Positions 42,126 through 54,930 of a stretch of 64,000 nt of DNA are shown here, in pieces (position 1 is the stretch's first letter; each line of letters begins with the position of its first letter). The DNA is taken from positions 40,434,784 to 40,498,783 of the forward strand of contig NC_089857.1 of NCBI RefSeq assembly GCF_036373705.1, given 5' to 3'. The position numbers and the translations under genes are program-made. The notes under the pieces are model-generated. The model was not told where the DNA came from. It searched no databases and worked only from the letters and a program-made list of their open reading frames with translations. This DNA is from Amia ocellicauda. Taxonomy: Eukaryota; Chordata; Actinopteri; Amiiformes; Amiidae.

Positions 42126-45100
42126 GTGAAGGCTTTTTTTGACCTACGCTGGGGCATTATTTTTCATGCAACGAATGGCATGTGTGTGTATCTTTGCAGC
42201 CCATAGAGGATGAATGGGTGCCCGTCCCCATGCTGAGCTGAAATAGGAAGTGCAGCACGTTTTGCATATTCGCAGGAGCTTCAATTCATATTTTGCACAA
42301 ACATTACGTGATATTCAGATGTGCACGGTTTGCCCCTGATCACAACTCGGCCCCACAGGTTTGATGTGCGGTTGTCTGTACATCCCCTGCAATATGAAGC
42401 CACAGTTGCACTGAATGGAGTATTTTCCTGATGGTTTTTCTTCTCCTTTTTGCGTTCACTGGGATAAAATCATGTCACATTAAAAAAGACAAGAAAACTA
42501 AATTTTTCCGGACTCTCTCCAGCAGGGTGGCTTATCTAAAAGTTTAAATGAAGAGAATAGTTGCCCTTCTCCTCTCTTTATAATGTGATTGTTTTTCACT
42601 TTCGTTTTTTTGTAGGTAGTACAATAATGGTATCTAGATAGTTACCTTTTTTTTCTTATTTTTCTGATTTGAAACCTGATAACAGTGGCTGTTCAGATGT
42701 GAGCTTTTAATAACATCCCCATCTTTTGCGACACTCAACCTACTGAGTTGAGCAAAAATAAAACCGATCCCATGTTACATACATGAGAAAAAGAGCTGTT
42801 TACAGCGGGATCATTGATTTTTTTTTCTGCGACTTGGGATCATTGACGAGAAGATGGCAAGTTGATTGGGGATTACGTGGCCAACTTTTGCAAAAGGACC
42901 CGATCTGCAAGAGGAATTGTGAAAGCAGAACACCGGGATTATTCTTTTTTGTTCATTTTTTTATTTTTATTTATGAGTTACTTTTGCAAGAGACAACAGG
43001 GAGAAGATATTGCAAGTCTGTCCTAAACAAAAGCCTTTTTGTGCAGTCCTCCACAATTGGTTAGTGACGCCCTGCATTTATAAGCCACCGCACATCTTTA
43101 AAAAACAAACAAAATATAAATCATATTGTCTATGCTCATTAATTGACACCTCATTGATATTAACCACTATTATGGCGGGTGATGGGTTGTTAAGTTTAAA
43201 CGTTTGATATAGATGAGCCATATGTTAAATTGTGAGATTTTAGCCTATAAACTGCTTTTGTATTTGTTATAATCATTTGGAGACATTTTCATGGGATCTC
43301 TGTCTCTGCAAGTTCTGTTTTGTACTGCAGGATGTGAATTAGAAAGGGCACACTATAATCATAACCTGTAGCTTTTCTATTGACAGATATGCATATTTGG
43401 AAGCTGTTTGAGGCCTTACCTACATACTTTGCTTATCAGCAATGCAGTGCTGTTGGTGGTCTGGGATGGCACTAGAATATGGCCTGTGTGAGACTGTTGT
43501 TGGTGGTACAGAGCATTTGAAGAGGTGAAAGTACAGCAAAGAAAATGACGACGGTGTTATTTGTTGTTGCTGGGAAATGAATTATCTCAGTCTTGGGCAA
43601 GTGCACGGTTATATGTTAACTTCTTATGTGTCTCTTCTGGGCTGGAGATTTTGTAATGTTTGCAATCTGCTGTGTGATCGGGCAACACGTGGCCCTGGGG
43701 AGGGAAGCCCTAGGCAGGCGGAATAACTGAACTTTCGTTTCCCTCCCTGCTGTCAGACAAGTGTCCCTTTATCTGTGGCCACCTGATTAACCACAACTTC
43801 TGTATTGTGTCACACGGGTGCACAGCTATTATTGGCAGATAAGCAGTTCTCCCTCCTTCCCTGGCACTTGTGGGTCGGGATTATATCTTACACACTGTTA
43901 AACCAATATAATCGTTCATTTTCTGAGAGTCATCTTCGATGGCTGAAGTTACCGGGTTCTGTGAGGTTTATATCACTGCACTGAAACCACACAGTAAAGG
44001 AGAAAAACAAAGTTCAACTTCTTCCTGCTGTTTCGGTTGCATTTCCTTCCAGCTTACTTGCTATTTGCTGAATACATTGTTTAGGGGCAGAATTCTCTGA
44101 CTTCTGTTTGTTACAATGCAATCAGACCTACGACACAATGTGAATTAGCTGCTGTAAACAATGTAAACTGTGTTATATATTGAATTTTATTCAGCAAAAA
44201 CTTTAATAAAAGGCAGACACCTTCTATTCCTCCACAACCGAATTTAAATAGGCCCATCTGTTTATTGATCAATTTTATAAATAAATGTCACAACTGTAAT
44301 TGCACCGAGTTTAATTTAAAATATTGACTATTGCTGAGCATTAACTTCATAAAATAGTGACACTATATGAAAATCTAATGTTGAAAGAGAGAAATATTGT
44401 TTAAATCTCACACGGCTAACATTTTTATTACATTTTCTTTCTACAATTCAACAGTTTACTTTGTAATTTGGGGCTGATGTTAAAAAAGTTTTTTTTTTTT
44501 CACTTTTCAAAATCTATCTGCATAAAAATCAAGTGTAGGCTTGGTTAAACAGAATGTATCAATATTTCTATGTAGCGCTCTTAAGGGATTTAAAATTGCT
44601 TTAGAGTTGCTTCAAAGCAGTGGATGACACTTCATTAATGTCATTTCTCTGCTTTCATGCCTGGTTACAAAGAGTGAGTGACACATTTTATATCCCTGCG
44701 AAACATCACTGGCAAGAACGCCTTTGGAAAGTGGATTAATCACACACAAAGAAAGGGCTGCTCAGACTGCGGATAGACATTTTTAAACAAGTCACAGTTT
44801 CATGATTGCAAAGACGGCGACAGAATCGCAAAAATATCTTCTGTTGCCTTAATTTGTCTCTTAATATAATCAGCCACCGTTATATTTAAACAAGTTCTTG
44901 CTAAGTGTAAGAATACCAATGTCACATTCAGTATGCTAGCCAAGCAATGTTGCAAGTGGGTCAATTTAGAGCCATGTTTGAAGTTATTCTTCAGATGGGA
45001 AATTAAATGAGCCCTGACTCCGCTGATGGTGTCCTTTTAGTTGCTGAAATTGGTTTTCGGAATTTGGTGGATTTCTTTTGGTTGATTGGTTAGTTGGTTG

Positions 45101-47250
45101 TGTGTTTACTCTGAAATGCACTTTTCAAAGGCATCCAGCTCTTTATAGAACACCCTTTTCTTCTCTAAAACATAGGACGGTAACCTTTGCCATGAGGAGT
45201 ATTTTTTCACTGCAGTATTACACAATGCTGCACTTCACAGTCACACATTGATCACTTGTATGCCTTTTTACACCGGACATGTGAAAATTGCTTAACCGCC
45301 TGTTCGCCGTTTATAGGGTTGTTATTGGCAGGATCCCTGTGAGTTTGGACAATATTCAGTGACTTGTTTTTGATATAGAGAAGGTTATGTGCAGCTTCTT
45401 TTGACTTGGTTTGGTGTTCCAGAAGACTGCTTTAAGTGTAGGTGTGGGTTTTGTGTGTCGCTCTGGATTATTGCTGTAATGCGTTACTTATTCCAATGAT
45501 TTGCAGGGTAGTGTCTAGAGATCACAAGTGGTTTAATTGCCTTATTGTTGCTACTTAGTTGACAGAGTTAGTAGTTCTTCAGCGCATCACCTTGCATTTC
45601 AGCACAGACTTGCATCCTGTGACCAGTGGGCACAATGATTCACGAAAGCAAACACACGGGACTCAAAGTTTCTTTACAAATGAACACCAGTATTATTATT
45701 TTTTTAATAAAAACATAGGTCAGTGAGACCCAGCCTGGTACTCAAACACAGCATTTTGAACTGTAACCTCTTTCAGAATGTTAAACTGTATTTCTACAAG
45801 AAAACCTTATCTATTTATGAATTTATTTATTTTTAAATACCCTTTCCTGGCAATTGGGAAGCTCCCCAATTTGCCACTTAATGCAATAGTTTACTTAATT
45901 GGTATTGTTATACTTTATAATTTATAATTTTCCTTTTAAAACAAAGATTTGTTAATTGTATGGATGTACTAAATTCCCCAAAAGTCACAGTATTTATAAA
46001 AACAAAAACAAATGTATTGTCCTTTGTGTGTGTTTTTAGGTTAATGAGACACTCGTCACCAAAGTCTGTACTTATGAGAAACCATAATTATGTGCATGCC
46101 TGAAAGCAGGTGAAAAGCTGGGAATTGTTGGTGATTTAAATAAAATTGCCTTCAGTAGGTTTCATCTTCATTTAAAATTTTAGTTTTTATTTACTGTTGG
46201 CATATAGGCTAGTTTTTATGGAAGTAAATATGAAATGCATAAAGATATGCAGTCAGGTTTTGAAATGACTAATTGTTTCCCTTAAAAAAGTGACAAGTCT
46301 CCTATTCTCAGTCTGTCAAGTGGCTTCAGCTGATTGCACCGAATTGCATCAGCGATGGGTTGTGTTGTGCACAGTGCTTATTGTCAGGTTTTTTTATAAG
46401 GGACACATGGAATAATGGGAAAAAACGTAAATTCAGCACAAACTGTTTATCATTTAATTGACATATATTCATTAAAGTTCTAAATCTATCAATTTTACCC
46501 TGATATCTTAGACTGTTTGTGTTTTGTATTTAGTTAATTTATGGTTTGTATTGGACAATATTTAATGTAATGTAATGCAAGGACATTTATTTTTCTGAAG
46601 TGATGGGTGAAAAATGCTCTGGCCACCTCAAGTGTGAAGTACCTATCATACCACTCGCTTGTCTTTCAGTTTCCTTGTTTGGCTTCCTATGCCGTTTTGG
46701 TTGTGCTCTGCTCTTTGTTGTGAAGCAGTTTTAAATGATTTTATAACTAAACTATTACAACTTTATCCAGACTCTACTTTGAAACTGAGCTTGGGTTCAT
46801 TGGTTAATTTGGACCAAGTTGTAGGGGATATTTATCCTGAAAACTGCCCTTCAAAAATGCAGAAAGGTGCGCGACAAAATGTAAACAAAGCAAATGAAAT
46901 GGGAGTCTCACGCCTCTTGGTTCTTGGGACGTTCATATATCCCTCTGTTTTGTGCACTTGCATGTAGGGTTTTGTTTGACCGCTAAATGAAAGATCACGG
47001 CTCTTTATGTACCAAGCAAAACAGTTCCTATGCAAGTGTCCCTAGTTGTGTAATGCAAGAGTTTAGTCTCCCAATCTCTAATGGAATTGTAAAAGCTCAT
47101 TAATAAACTTGATCGATCTATAGTGGAACGGTGGTGGGAGCCCTGTTTGACCATGCGGTGAGATTCGGACGGTGCCACGCTTCATGGCAGAGGAACCACT
47201 TTACTTTCTGAAATGCTTCGAGCTACCTCTAAACCTCTCTTTTCTCCAGC
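42126..47250 (+). other. gpbp1 leader/first-intron region, repeat-poor
   Basis: About 5 kb without a coding exon I can support and without any transposon I recognise. ORFs at 42783-43064, 43010-43207 and 46659-46967 have no family motifs. A GC-balanced stretch at about 43.67-43.88 kb contains 'gcaacacgtggccc' (E-box-like), 'aaccacaac' (RUNX-like) and other motif-rich sequence, possibly regulatory. Confidence 0.4.
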
Positions 47251-47304
47251 AGGGCTCGCGATGAGGTGTTAATGCCTTGTTTGCAATTCTTGAGACAGAC
47301 CTCA

Positions 47305-47588
47305 ATGGCGCAGCATGATTTTGCTCCAGCCTGGCTTAATTTTCCTACTCCACCTTCATCGACGAAGGTAATTCTTCACTTCCTCCTCTGTCTCAGTTCA
47401 TGTGTGGCGATGCAGGGTGGCTAATTATTGATGTATGAAGTCACCTGACTCCTTTTGCCTCCTGATGGACATTATTATCTGAAGTCCTGCAGCTGTTGAT
47501 GGTCTATGTTCATATGTGCCCCCACCAAACAGGGATTAAGAGCGTGCACACAAAATATAGTCAACATTGTTTAGTGTTGCATCAGTTC

Positions 47589-47621
<33 letters not shown>

Positions 47622-50516
47622 CTTTTTCATTGTGTGGTGTTTGCAAAAGTGAATGCTACTATCTCTCTTGTTGTTGATGTTATTTAGACTCCTGTGGACC
47701 GTTTCCCCAACTCAAAGTGACCCGCATGTGTCTTGTTTTCCAGCCGTCTCTGAACTGTGAAAAACAACCTGAAGCGTCTGTGCGTCTGGACAACCGCGGT
47801 GATGTGAATCGCAGACGACACAATTCCTCAGATGGGTTCGAATCGACAAATGGGCGTTCAGGGGGAGGTCAGTTCGGCGCGTGTGTTGTGAACAAACCTT
47901 GTTCTGAGGCTGCTGCTGCTGGGGAGAGACCTGGTGTCTCCTCAGGTCAGAACCGAGTGTCGAGTGAGACATTCAGCTCGGCACACTGACCTCAGCTCTG
48001 TTACTGAACTGAACTGGGGATTTGAGTCCAGTAGACCAGCGTTTCTCTCTGATAGTTTGTGTTCACGTTTTGACTTGTAGATGGTATTTGTTTATGTTGT
48101 GCTCTGTGTTTAATCCTTCACTCTGTGAGGACACTGTAGTGCCTCAGCCATTCAGGAGTCCCCTGTTCATCCTCTGTCCGTGTGTGACCGTTGTGTCCCA
48201 CAGGGAGTTACGGACGGAAGGAGAAGAGCGGTTGGCGCGGACGCAACGGCTCCGAGAGTGTGAATTCCCGTGGGGGCTACCATGGCGGGGTGCATTCCCG
48301 CTCCCGGGCCGGGGGCTACCACGGAGGCAAGGGCAAGGTTTTACACGAGAGCAACTCCGGGGAGAACGGCAACGGGAAGAAGGAGGAAAGGGACCGACGC
48401 AAGCAGTTCGAGGCTGAAGATTTCGTAAGTGGGCAGTGGTTTATAGCAGAAATGCATGCTGTAATTACAGTGCTCTACAGCAATCCCTGCATCTGACTCA
48501 TAATCGGCATCTTCTCCGGCAGCAGTAGCTCCTCTCAGCCGGGGGGAAAGGAAAAGGGGAAAGGGGGACGCAAGAAATGTAAAAGGCTTGATCAAATAAA
48601 TTAAAGACCGCTTAAAAAAAACAAGGTGCAGGAGCTCTGTTGCGCCATTCAGTGGATCTGCAGAGTTGAACGGTCATTGTTGAGTTATCAGATGTGCCGA
48701 AACGAGCACAGATGTCTCTCCTTCGCATTTTCTCCGGGTGTTTAACGAGAGATGGAGAAAAGTTCCTAAGCACGTGAAACATAACTGCAAATCCATACTT
48801 AATTATCTCTTGCTGTACAGGCATTTCAAACTTTCTTTATAGCCTTGATGTCCCTCTGGGATGCTTTATTTTATGTGGAGCATTTCAACTTCATAGTGAT
48901 GAGTGATTATAAAAAATAAATAAAAAAATGGTCCTGAATATCATGACAGTAAACTGCTTTAGAAGTGTTTTGGTGATGCGTACTGTTCTGGCACATCAGC
49001 ATCAAAGACGGCCTCTGCGTTTGAGTCTGACTGGTTTGTGTTCACAGTAAATAGTCGTTGGTACGCTGTGTAATGACTTGTGATCCCTGAACAGAACCCC
49101 GTGCTCGATGGAGATGCACATTTAGGTCCTGCGTGAAGTCGAGTTCGCCCCTGTGTCGGCGCTGACTGACAGGGTGCAAAAACACTCCTCTGCTGAACAC
49201 ATTATAATCCAGTTCATACGCCTGTTTTAAGATCTTCAGCTGTTCATATTTGAACGGTTTGCTTCATATGGATCTCATTTCACCTGTGCGAATGACCAAC
49301 TCTCTCTCTCTCTCCTCGTGTCTCGTGCAGCCGTCGCTTAATCCCGAAGCAGAGAGAGAAGTCAACCAGAACAAAGCGGTGGCAGTGGGTGTGTGGGGTG
49401 AGCTATGACCATCTCTGTGGATTATATATGTGAAGTAGAGTAATACAGGGCTGTGTGAGATTTAGGTTTGTCACCGGTTATCTGCCCACTTTTTAAATCC
49501 CAGTAAATTGAGAATCTAGATGCTAGAATCACACTGCCAAGGACTACATCTTGTGTCTTTTCTCCCAATGTCCTAAACTTCTTTTTGTGGGAATATAGTT
49601 AGTTGTGTTTTTGTGAAAGGAATCTTTCAATGTATTTCAAAAACTGACCCTCTTAACGTGATGGATTTGAATAATTTCTTAGTTCCATGTTGTTTTTGTT
49701 GTTGTTGCCTTAACTTACCTCTCACCGTTTAAGCAGAACACCCACCCAACCCCAAATCGAGAACTTCCAAAATGATGGTCATTAAGAAAGTGTCGAAGGA
49801 AGAGCAGGGCTCGGGGTACCCGGCGGCCGGCCCTGTGCAGCCCACCCCCTCCAAGAATGGGACGGGACCCCCTGCCTTCAAGGTCATGGCTCCCAAGCCG
49901 GCCGGCGCACTGCCAGTCAAGGTGAGAGGGGAGGAACTCGCTGCGAATGAGTCCGTTAGAGGTCGTGTTTGTTTTCCACGAGGGTTTCATGTGATGATTC
50001 GGCAAAATCGAGCTGTAATTATTAACCCAGTCTGAAGGATTCTGGAAGCTCTAATGATTTATGTAACGGAAGCTTCATTTTCATTCTGACTGAGTGTGGA
50101 CGCTCCGTCACTTTTGATTTGTACCAGCGAGATGCCTCCGAGACGATGGAATATTTAGAGTGAGTTCAAAACGAACTGCGTGATTAAAGGCATTGCGGAT
50201 CTCGCCGCCACTCGGGGGGTTTCATGTTCTGTGTCCCGTTTCGTGTTGTTTCAGGGAAGCCGTTCCAGTTCTTCGTCGCCCGTGGACAAGATGAGTCAGC
50301 CGCGCCTGATGAAATTGACTCGGGTGCGAACGGACAAGAAGAGCGAATTCCTGAAAGCGCTGAAGCAGGACAAGGTGGATGGGGACGATCTTGAGGACAG
50401 AAATCAGCACAAGGTAACTCCCGGGGCTCGATTACACTCACGGCAGCTACATTTGGTGTCAATGTGACGTTCTTAGCACTGAACATGAAACCAGGAACTA
50501 AAAAACTGCATGTGTG

Positions 50517-50570
<54 letters not shown>

Positions 50571-51639
50571 TATAGATATAGATAGATATGTATTGTGTGT
50601 CTTTGTTGTTTATTTTATTATTTGAACGTCTTGCACTGCAGGGTGATCAAACGCTCAATATGCAAAACGGCAACAACAGTCAGAGGCAGAGGGATGAAAA
50701 TCTCAACAGCTACGCGGCTGCCGTCCCGCGCGAGAATGGCAGTGTCCGGGGGGTGACGCCGCAGATCCTGCGCTCCTCTGCGCTCCCCCAGGCCCACGTG
50801 CTGTCCAGCTCCCTGGAGGCCGAACACCGGTACGCAGTGTGTCGCCAGGAAGCCGATCTAACCGTCTTTGATATTCGCTTTTGTTAAGACATCACCGTCG
50901 GCACATATCGATCCACATGTTTCCACTCGCTTCGATCTGCAGCTTCTCTTTTCCACGTCACGCCTGCAAAGTGTATGATTTCACCTTCCCATCTCCTATG
51001 TGGTCTTCAAGGTCTCTATTCATCTCTTGGGATCCATTCGATAGCTTCCTCCGTCCGTCTTTGATCGGTTCCTCTCACAGTGTGTCCGGCCCAGCGCCAT
51101 TTCAATGTTTTCACGCATTTTGGTGTAGAATTTAGCCGAGATGCTAACTGGGGCGGGGGTGCCGCTTTGCCTTGCAGGCTCCTGAAGGAGATGGGGTGGC
51201 AGGAGGAGAGCGAGAATGATGAGACCTGTGCCCCCCTGACCGAGGATGAGATGAGGGAATTCCAAGCCATCAGTGAGCAGGTAGGTATCGTCGTGTTGGG
51301 CTGGGTTTGGGAAGCGTCTCGTAGTCCTTTCTGGACTGTGAATTGATGTGGGCTTCCACCGTGTGCCGGTGGTTTTGTTTGTGTCTGTGAGTGGATGCAG
51401 ATATGTGATGGCGGTCCTAGCTGGTGTGGACCACCAGCTAGGACCACCACGGCCCAGGCCGGCCTCTCTCACTCGAACGCAATGCCTTCCAGCTGCAGAA
51501 GAACGGCCTGCGGAAGAACGGCTTTCTGAAGAACGGCCTCTCGTCCGACTTCCTTGGCGCCTGGAGGAACAGCGCCTTCAAACCCGACTACGAGGAGACC
51601 GAGACCAGCAGCAGCGACACGTCGGACGACGAAGCCTGA
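47305..51639 (+). CDS. gpbp1: GC-rich promoter-binding protein 1 (vasculin)
   Basis: Nine coding exons, GT-AG and phase-consistent: 47305-47367, 47744-47867, 48204-48424, 49331-49397, 49737-49921, 50255-50413, 50642-50829, 51178-51280, 51493-51639; 418 residues (human about 473). The family is nuclear and binds GC-rich promoters to activate transcription. Signatures: start 'MAQHDFAPAWLNFPTPPSS', 'DVNRRRHNSSDGFES', 'KQFEAEDF' joined to 'PSLNPE', 'KMMVIKKVSKE', 'LTRVRTDKKSEFLKALKQ', 'LSSSLEAEHRLLKEMGWQE', 'ENDETCAPLTEDEMREFQ' and the end 'TETSSSDTSDDEA'. 'KNGLRKNGFLKNGL' near the C-terminus and the mier3 neighbour favour GPBP1 over GPBP1L1. The start exon has an acceptor at 47253, so about 52 nt of leader precede the ATG. 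A mid-protein segment of about 45 residues present in human has no exon here. Confidence 0.95.
47594..47622. repeat. Poly(A) tract
   Basis: A run of about 28 A residues in gpbp1 coding intron 1, not preceded by a recognisable retroposon. Confidence 0.9.
50517..50590. repeat. (TA)n(GA)n microsatellite
   Basis: A long TA tract followed by GA and GATA units in gpbp1 coding intron 6, just before exon 7. Confidence 0.92.
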
Positions 51640-51957
51640 GAGAGCTGGTGGGCGGGGAGGGGCGGGGAGCCGTCCCGCCTGTTCCCTTTCCACTCCGGCC
51701 GCCCCCTCCCCCCCCCACCCCAGCGAGCGCAAGCCGCATAGGCGCAGAGAAAAAGACTCCTGTTTGAGCAAGAACCGCTAGGAGGGACGTCGGGAAGGCG
51801 TGAGAGATCGCTGGCCTCTAACGAACATTGCTTTTTCCGCTTTGTAAATGGCCTAGTAGTAATAATAATATTTTGGTTGGATTTAGTGTTGGAATCTCTT
51901 CATCGCTAGACGTTGCCAACATTCTGCAATGTGAAAGAGTCTGTTTTCGAAGGAGTC

Positions 51958-51963
51958 AATAAA
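51958..51963 (+). terminator. gpbp1 proximal poly(A) signal
   Basis: AATAAA 319 bp past the stop. A second at 52500-52505 would give a longer 3' UTR, allowing alternative polyadenylation. Confidence 0.6.
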
Positions 51964-52795
51964 ATGATTGCAATTTAAATGGTGTATTGTTCTGTGGAGC
52001 TCTGTGCTAACAATTGCTGAACTCCGGACGAGCCAGCGAACCCACGGACACGCTTGTTTTGCTTGCCGATTCATCCTCTTTGAACTGGGAATCTCCAAGT
52101 CCACTGTGTTTGTGTTCCAATGGGGGATGTAGCATGTTGGTAAACTCGGCACTAGGTTCTTCCGTTTCTCTCCCGTGTTCCCTGTCGCTGCTCGAACGCC
52201 TCACACGGGATGCGCCCCGTATAGGCGTCATCTGAATGAGAATCAAGTTCCCCTCATCATGTTTTCCTTTCACTGATGTAGACGAGAGAAATCCAAAATC
52301 AAGAGCTTTATTTGGGTAGCTGCAAACGGCCTTGATATTCAGGGTGTACAAACGAAACAAAAAAAAGATGGAAAAACATGTATAAAGTAACAGAAGAATA
52401 TTTTGATAATGTAGGTTAGTTCTAAGTCTTGCAAAAAACGAAAAAGGAAAAAAAAAAATCTTATGATCACACTTGCTGGATCTGTCAACCACATGGAACA
52501 ATAAAACTGGATTTACAGTGACCCGGGTGTTGTCTTTTCTGCTGTTCCTGTGCTCGAGCAGGTGGGTTGTCTTTGCAGGGGCTGGAAGAGAGACACTTCT
52601 CGGTTGAGTATGCTATGGCACCATAACCTCCCTTTTAATAAACGTTTTTTTGACATCTATTGTACTCCACTGGGGGGGGCAGATGGAACAGCTGAGGCTG
52701 TGGGAAGCCGGGGAGCCACAGGAGGGCGCTGGGAATTCCCAGGAGGAGCCAGAAGTGACATCACCGGGACTCCAGCCTGGCACATCCAGCCATAG

Positions 52796-54600
52796 CAGGG
52801 GTTCCCAAGCCTGGTCCTGGGGGACCCCCTGTCCTGCTGGTTTTTGTTCCCACTGAGCTGTCAATTCATTAATTGAACTCTTAATTGAACTAATACTTTC
52901 CTAAATCGGAGCCTCTTAATGATTTTAAACAGTAGGGGTTTTAAGTCAAGATTTGTATAAATAACTAGGGATGCACCGAATGTTCGGCAACTGAAATTAT
53001 TCGGCTGAAAATAACGGGAAAAAAACACTAATAAGTGAAAAGAAATTTAACCGAACAATGACGTTTTTGATGATGCGGTCAAATAACTCACAGTTCTGTT
53101 TCCAAACGCAGAGCGGCAGTCTGTGGTTTGGAGAGGAAAAGTCAATCGTTTAGTCAACTAGATTGTACATATTAGCTAGATAGATAGGCCTTATACATTT
53201 TGTATTTCGCTGTTGTGACCGGATAACATTGCCACAGGATGCTAATGTTAAGGAATTAAGGCAAAACTTTTTTGGTCGGTCAATTACAGCTGTAATTGCA
53301 AAATATTCCTTTATAGTTAATTTGAATTTTGTGACAATAAACAGTTGTGGTAATGTCGGGAAACAAAGTCTGACAGTTGAGAGTTGACAGGTCTGCTATT
53401 ATTATGCCATTTCCATATGTCTTCTAATGTATTTTTACATAGATATTTATTCAACAAAGTTGTTGTGTTAGATAAGTATTCATCAATTGCATCAATTACA
53501 ACCTATTAATTTATGGGGAAACGATTTGCGATAGAGACAGATTTTCTGCTGCGTAGCGGAGATTCTGCTGAAGAGAAGTGTGTGGTTTGTTCACATTGCG
53601 TCTGCTGGCGTGCGGTATTGACCAATGGAAAGGACGTCACTGTCTGTCATCATTCCTATAGATTATATATTTTTTACCCACCCACACACCGTGACTCTCT
53701 GAATATCTAGCCAATCCAATTAAATCCTTTTAATGATGTGCAGAAACCCAGAGAAGGGAGTAGCAGTGAAGAGGAAGAGGAGTATGAAGAGCAATAATGT
53801 GTCACCATATAACATCCCTTCTCATGTGTTAGTGTGTTTATACAGATCCCCATTAGCTGCCATGTTATTGCATATGTGATTGATTAACTTGAAAACGATG
53901 CTCTCGCCTCTACTAGCAAGTGTTATAATTCAACAGAATGCAGTGTTTTGATCAAAGACCTTATAACACTTGCAAGTGGAAACTTTTATCTATCCAGATC
54001 CTTTTCCCTCATACACACCTGTCTAGTATATACAGGTGTGCAATTAGCTTTTGTTATAATGATTGATGAATTACCTGAATGCCACGTTTTAACCACACAT
54101 TTATGCAACCCCCGTCAGTTATAGGCCTAAAATAGGCTATTCAAGAAGGGGGGCTCAAAGATGGCCAAATAAAAATATTTTTATTTTACTAATTTATTTA
54201 AGTTATATTGTGCTTTGTTGGTATAATGTCTGCTGGAATGTTAAAAAAATGTTCTGTGTTAAATAAATATTTTTAAATTGTACTTTTGTAATTGATTTTG
54301 TCATTGAAAAGCAAGGCAAAATAGTAAAAACCACATTTAGACTATTTAATTTATGCAATGGTGAAAAAATTGGCAAAATCAATGGAAAACAAATTGAAAA
54401 AACACGTTCAGTATTTGGTATTCGGCCTTTGGCCAAGTGTTTCATTATATTTGGTTTCGGCTTCGGCCAAGAATTTTCATTTCGGTGCATCCCTATAAAT
54501 AACGTATTAAAGTTACTCTTATTACACAATTGGAAAAAGTCAAATCTAAGCAGATTGTAACGTCAATTAAGGTTCAATTAAGTAATTGAGACAGCCAGCC
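52796..54600. mobile_element. hAT-type MITE split by a larger hAT element
   Basis: The left end 'caggggttcccaagcctggt' at 52796 and its 'ctgctggtttttgttccc' block run into AT-rich interior; after the nested element the same interior resumes ('ttacacaattgg', 'caattaagtaattgag'). The right terminus is degraded near 54.6 kb, so no duplication can be checked. Confidence 0.7.
52966..54495. mobile_element. 1.5-kb hAT element with exact 8-bp duplication
   Basis: 1,530 bp bounded by inverted ends TAGGGATGCACCGAA and TTCGGTGCATCCCTA and flanked by TAAATAAC on both sides (52958-52965, 54496-54503). Extra inverted motifs near the ends ('ttcggcaactg', 'attcggcctttggcc') fit a hAT subterminal region. The interior holds only short ORFs (for example 53513-53710) without transposase motifs I can identify, so it is probably non-autonomous. 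It inserted into an older MITE. Confidence 0.9.
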
Positions 54601-54648
54601 CTGGGGTGAGGGGGTGTAGTGGGGAATGCCACTCAAGAGCCTCCAGAT

Positions 54649-54930
54649 CAGGGGTCTTGAACTCAGTCCCCACAGGGCCAGGTGTGTGATGCTGGCTTTC
54701 CTTCTAACAGTCCTCATTTACTTAATTGGTCTAATTAATTATTCAATTTGACATTTAAAAAATGTACTGCTAGTTATTTTATTTTCTTATTTTTTATTGA
54801 TCTAAAATTTGATTCCAGGAAGTTGCTTATAAAATATCCTATATCCCCACTGGGGCCTGGATAGGTGTTTAAATGTAGCTAATTAAACACAGTTGGTCCA
54901 ATTCAGTGATTGAGAGTTTTGAGACCCCTG
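54649..54930. mobile_element. hAT-type MITE
   Basis: 282 bp, ends 'caggggtcttgaactcagtc' and inverted 'caggggtctcaaaactctca', with an 'ttaattggtctaattaatta' interior. The flanking 8-mers agree at only about half of positions, so the duplication has decayed or the border is slightly off. Confidence 0.75.

Noticed and set aside
51020-51771. Several 100-150 codon minus-strand ORFs near gpbp1 exons 8-9
   Set aside because: Antisense to verified gpbp1 exons and intervening intron; no motifs.
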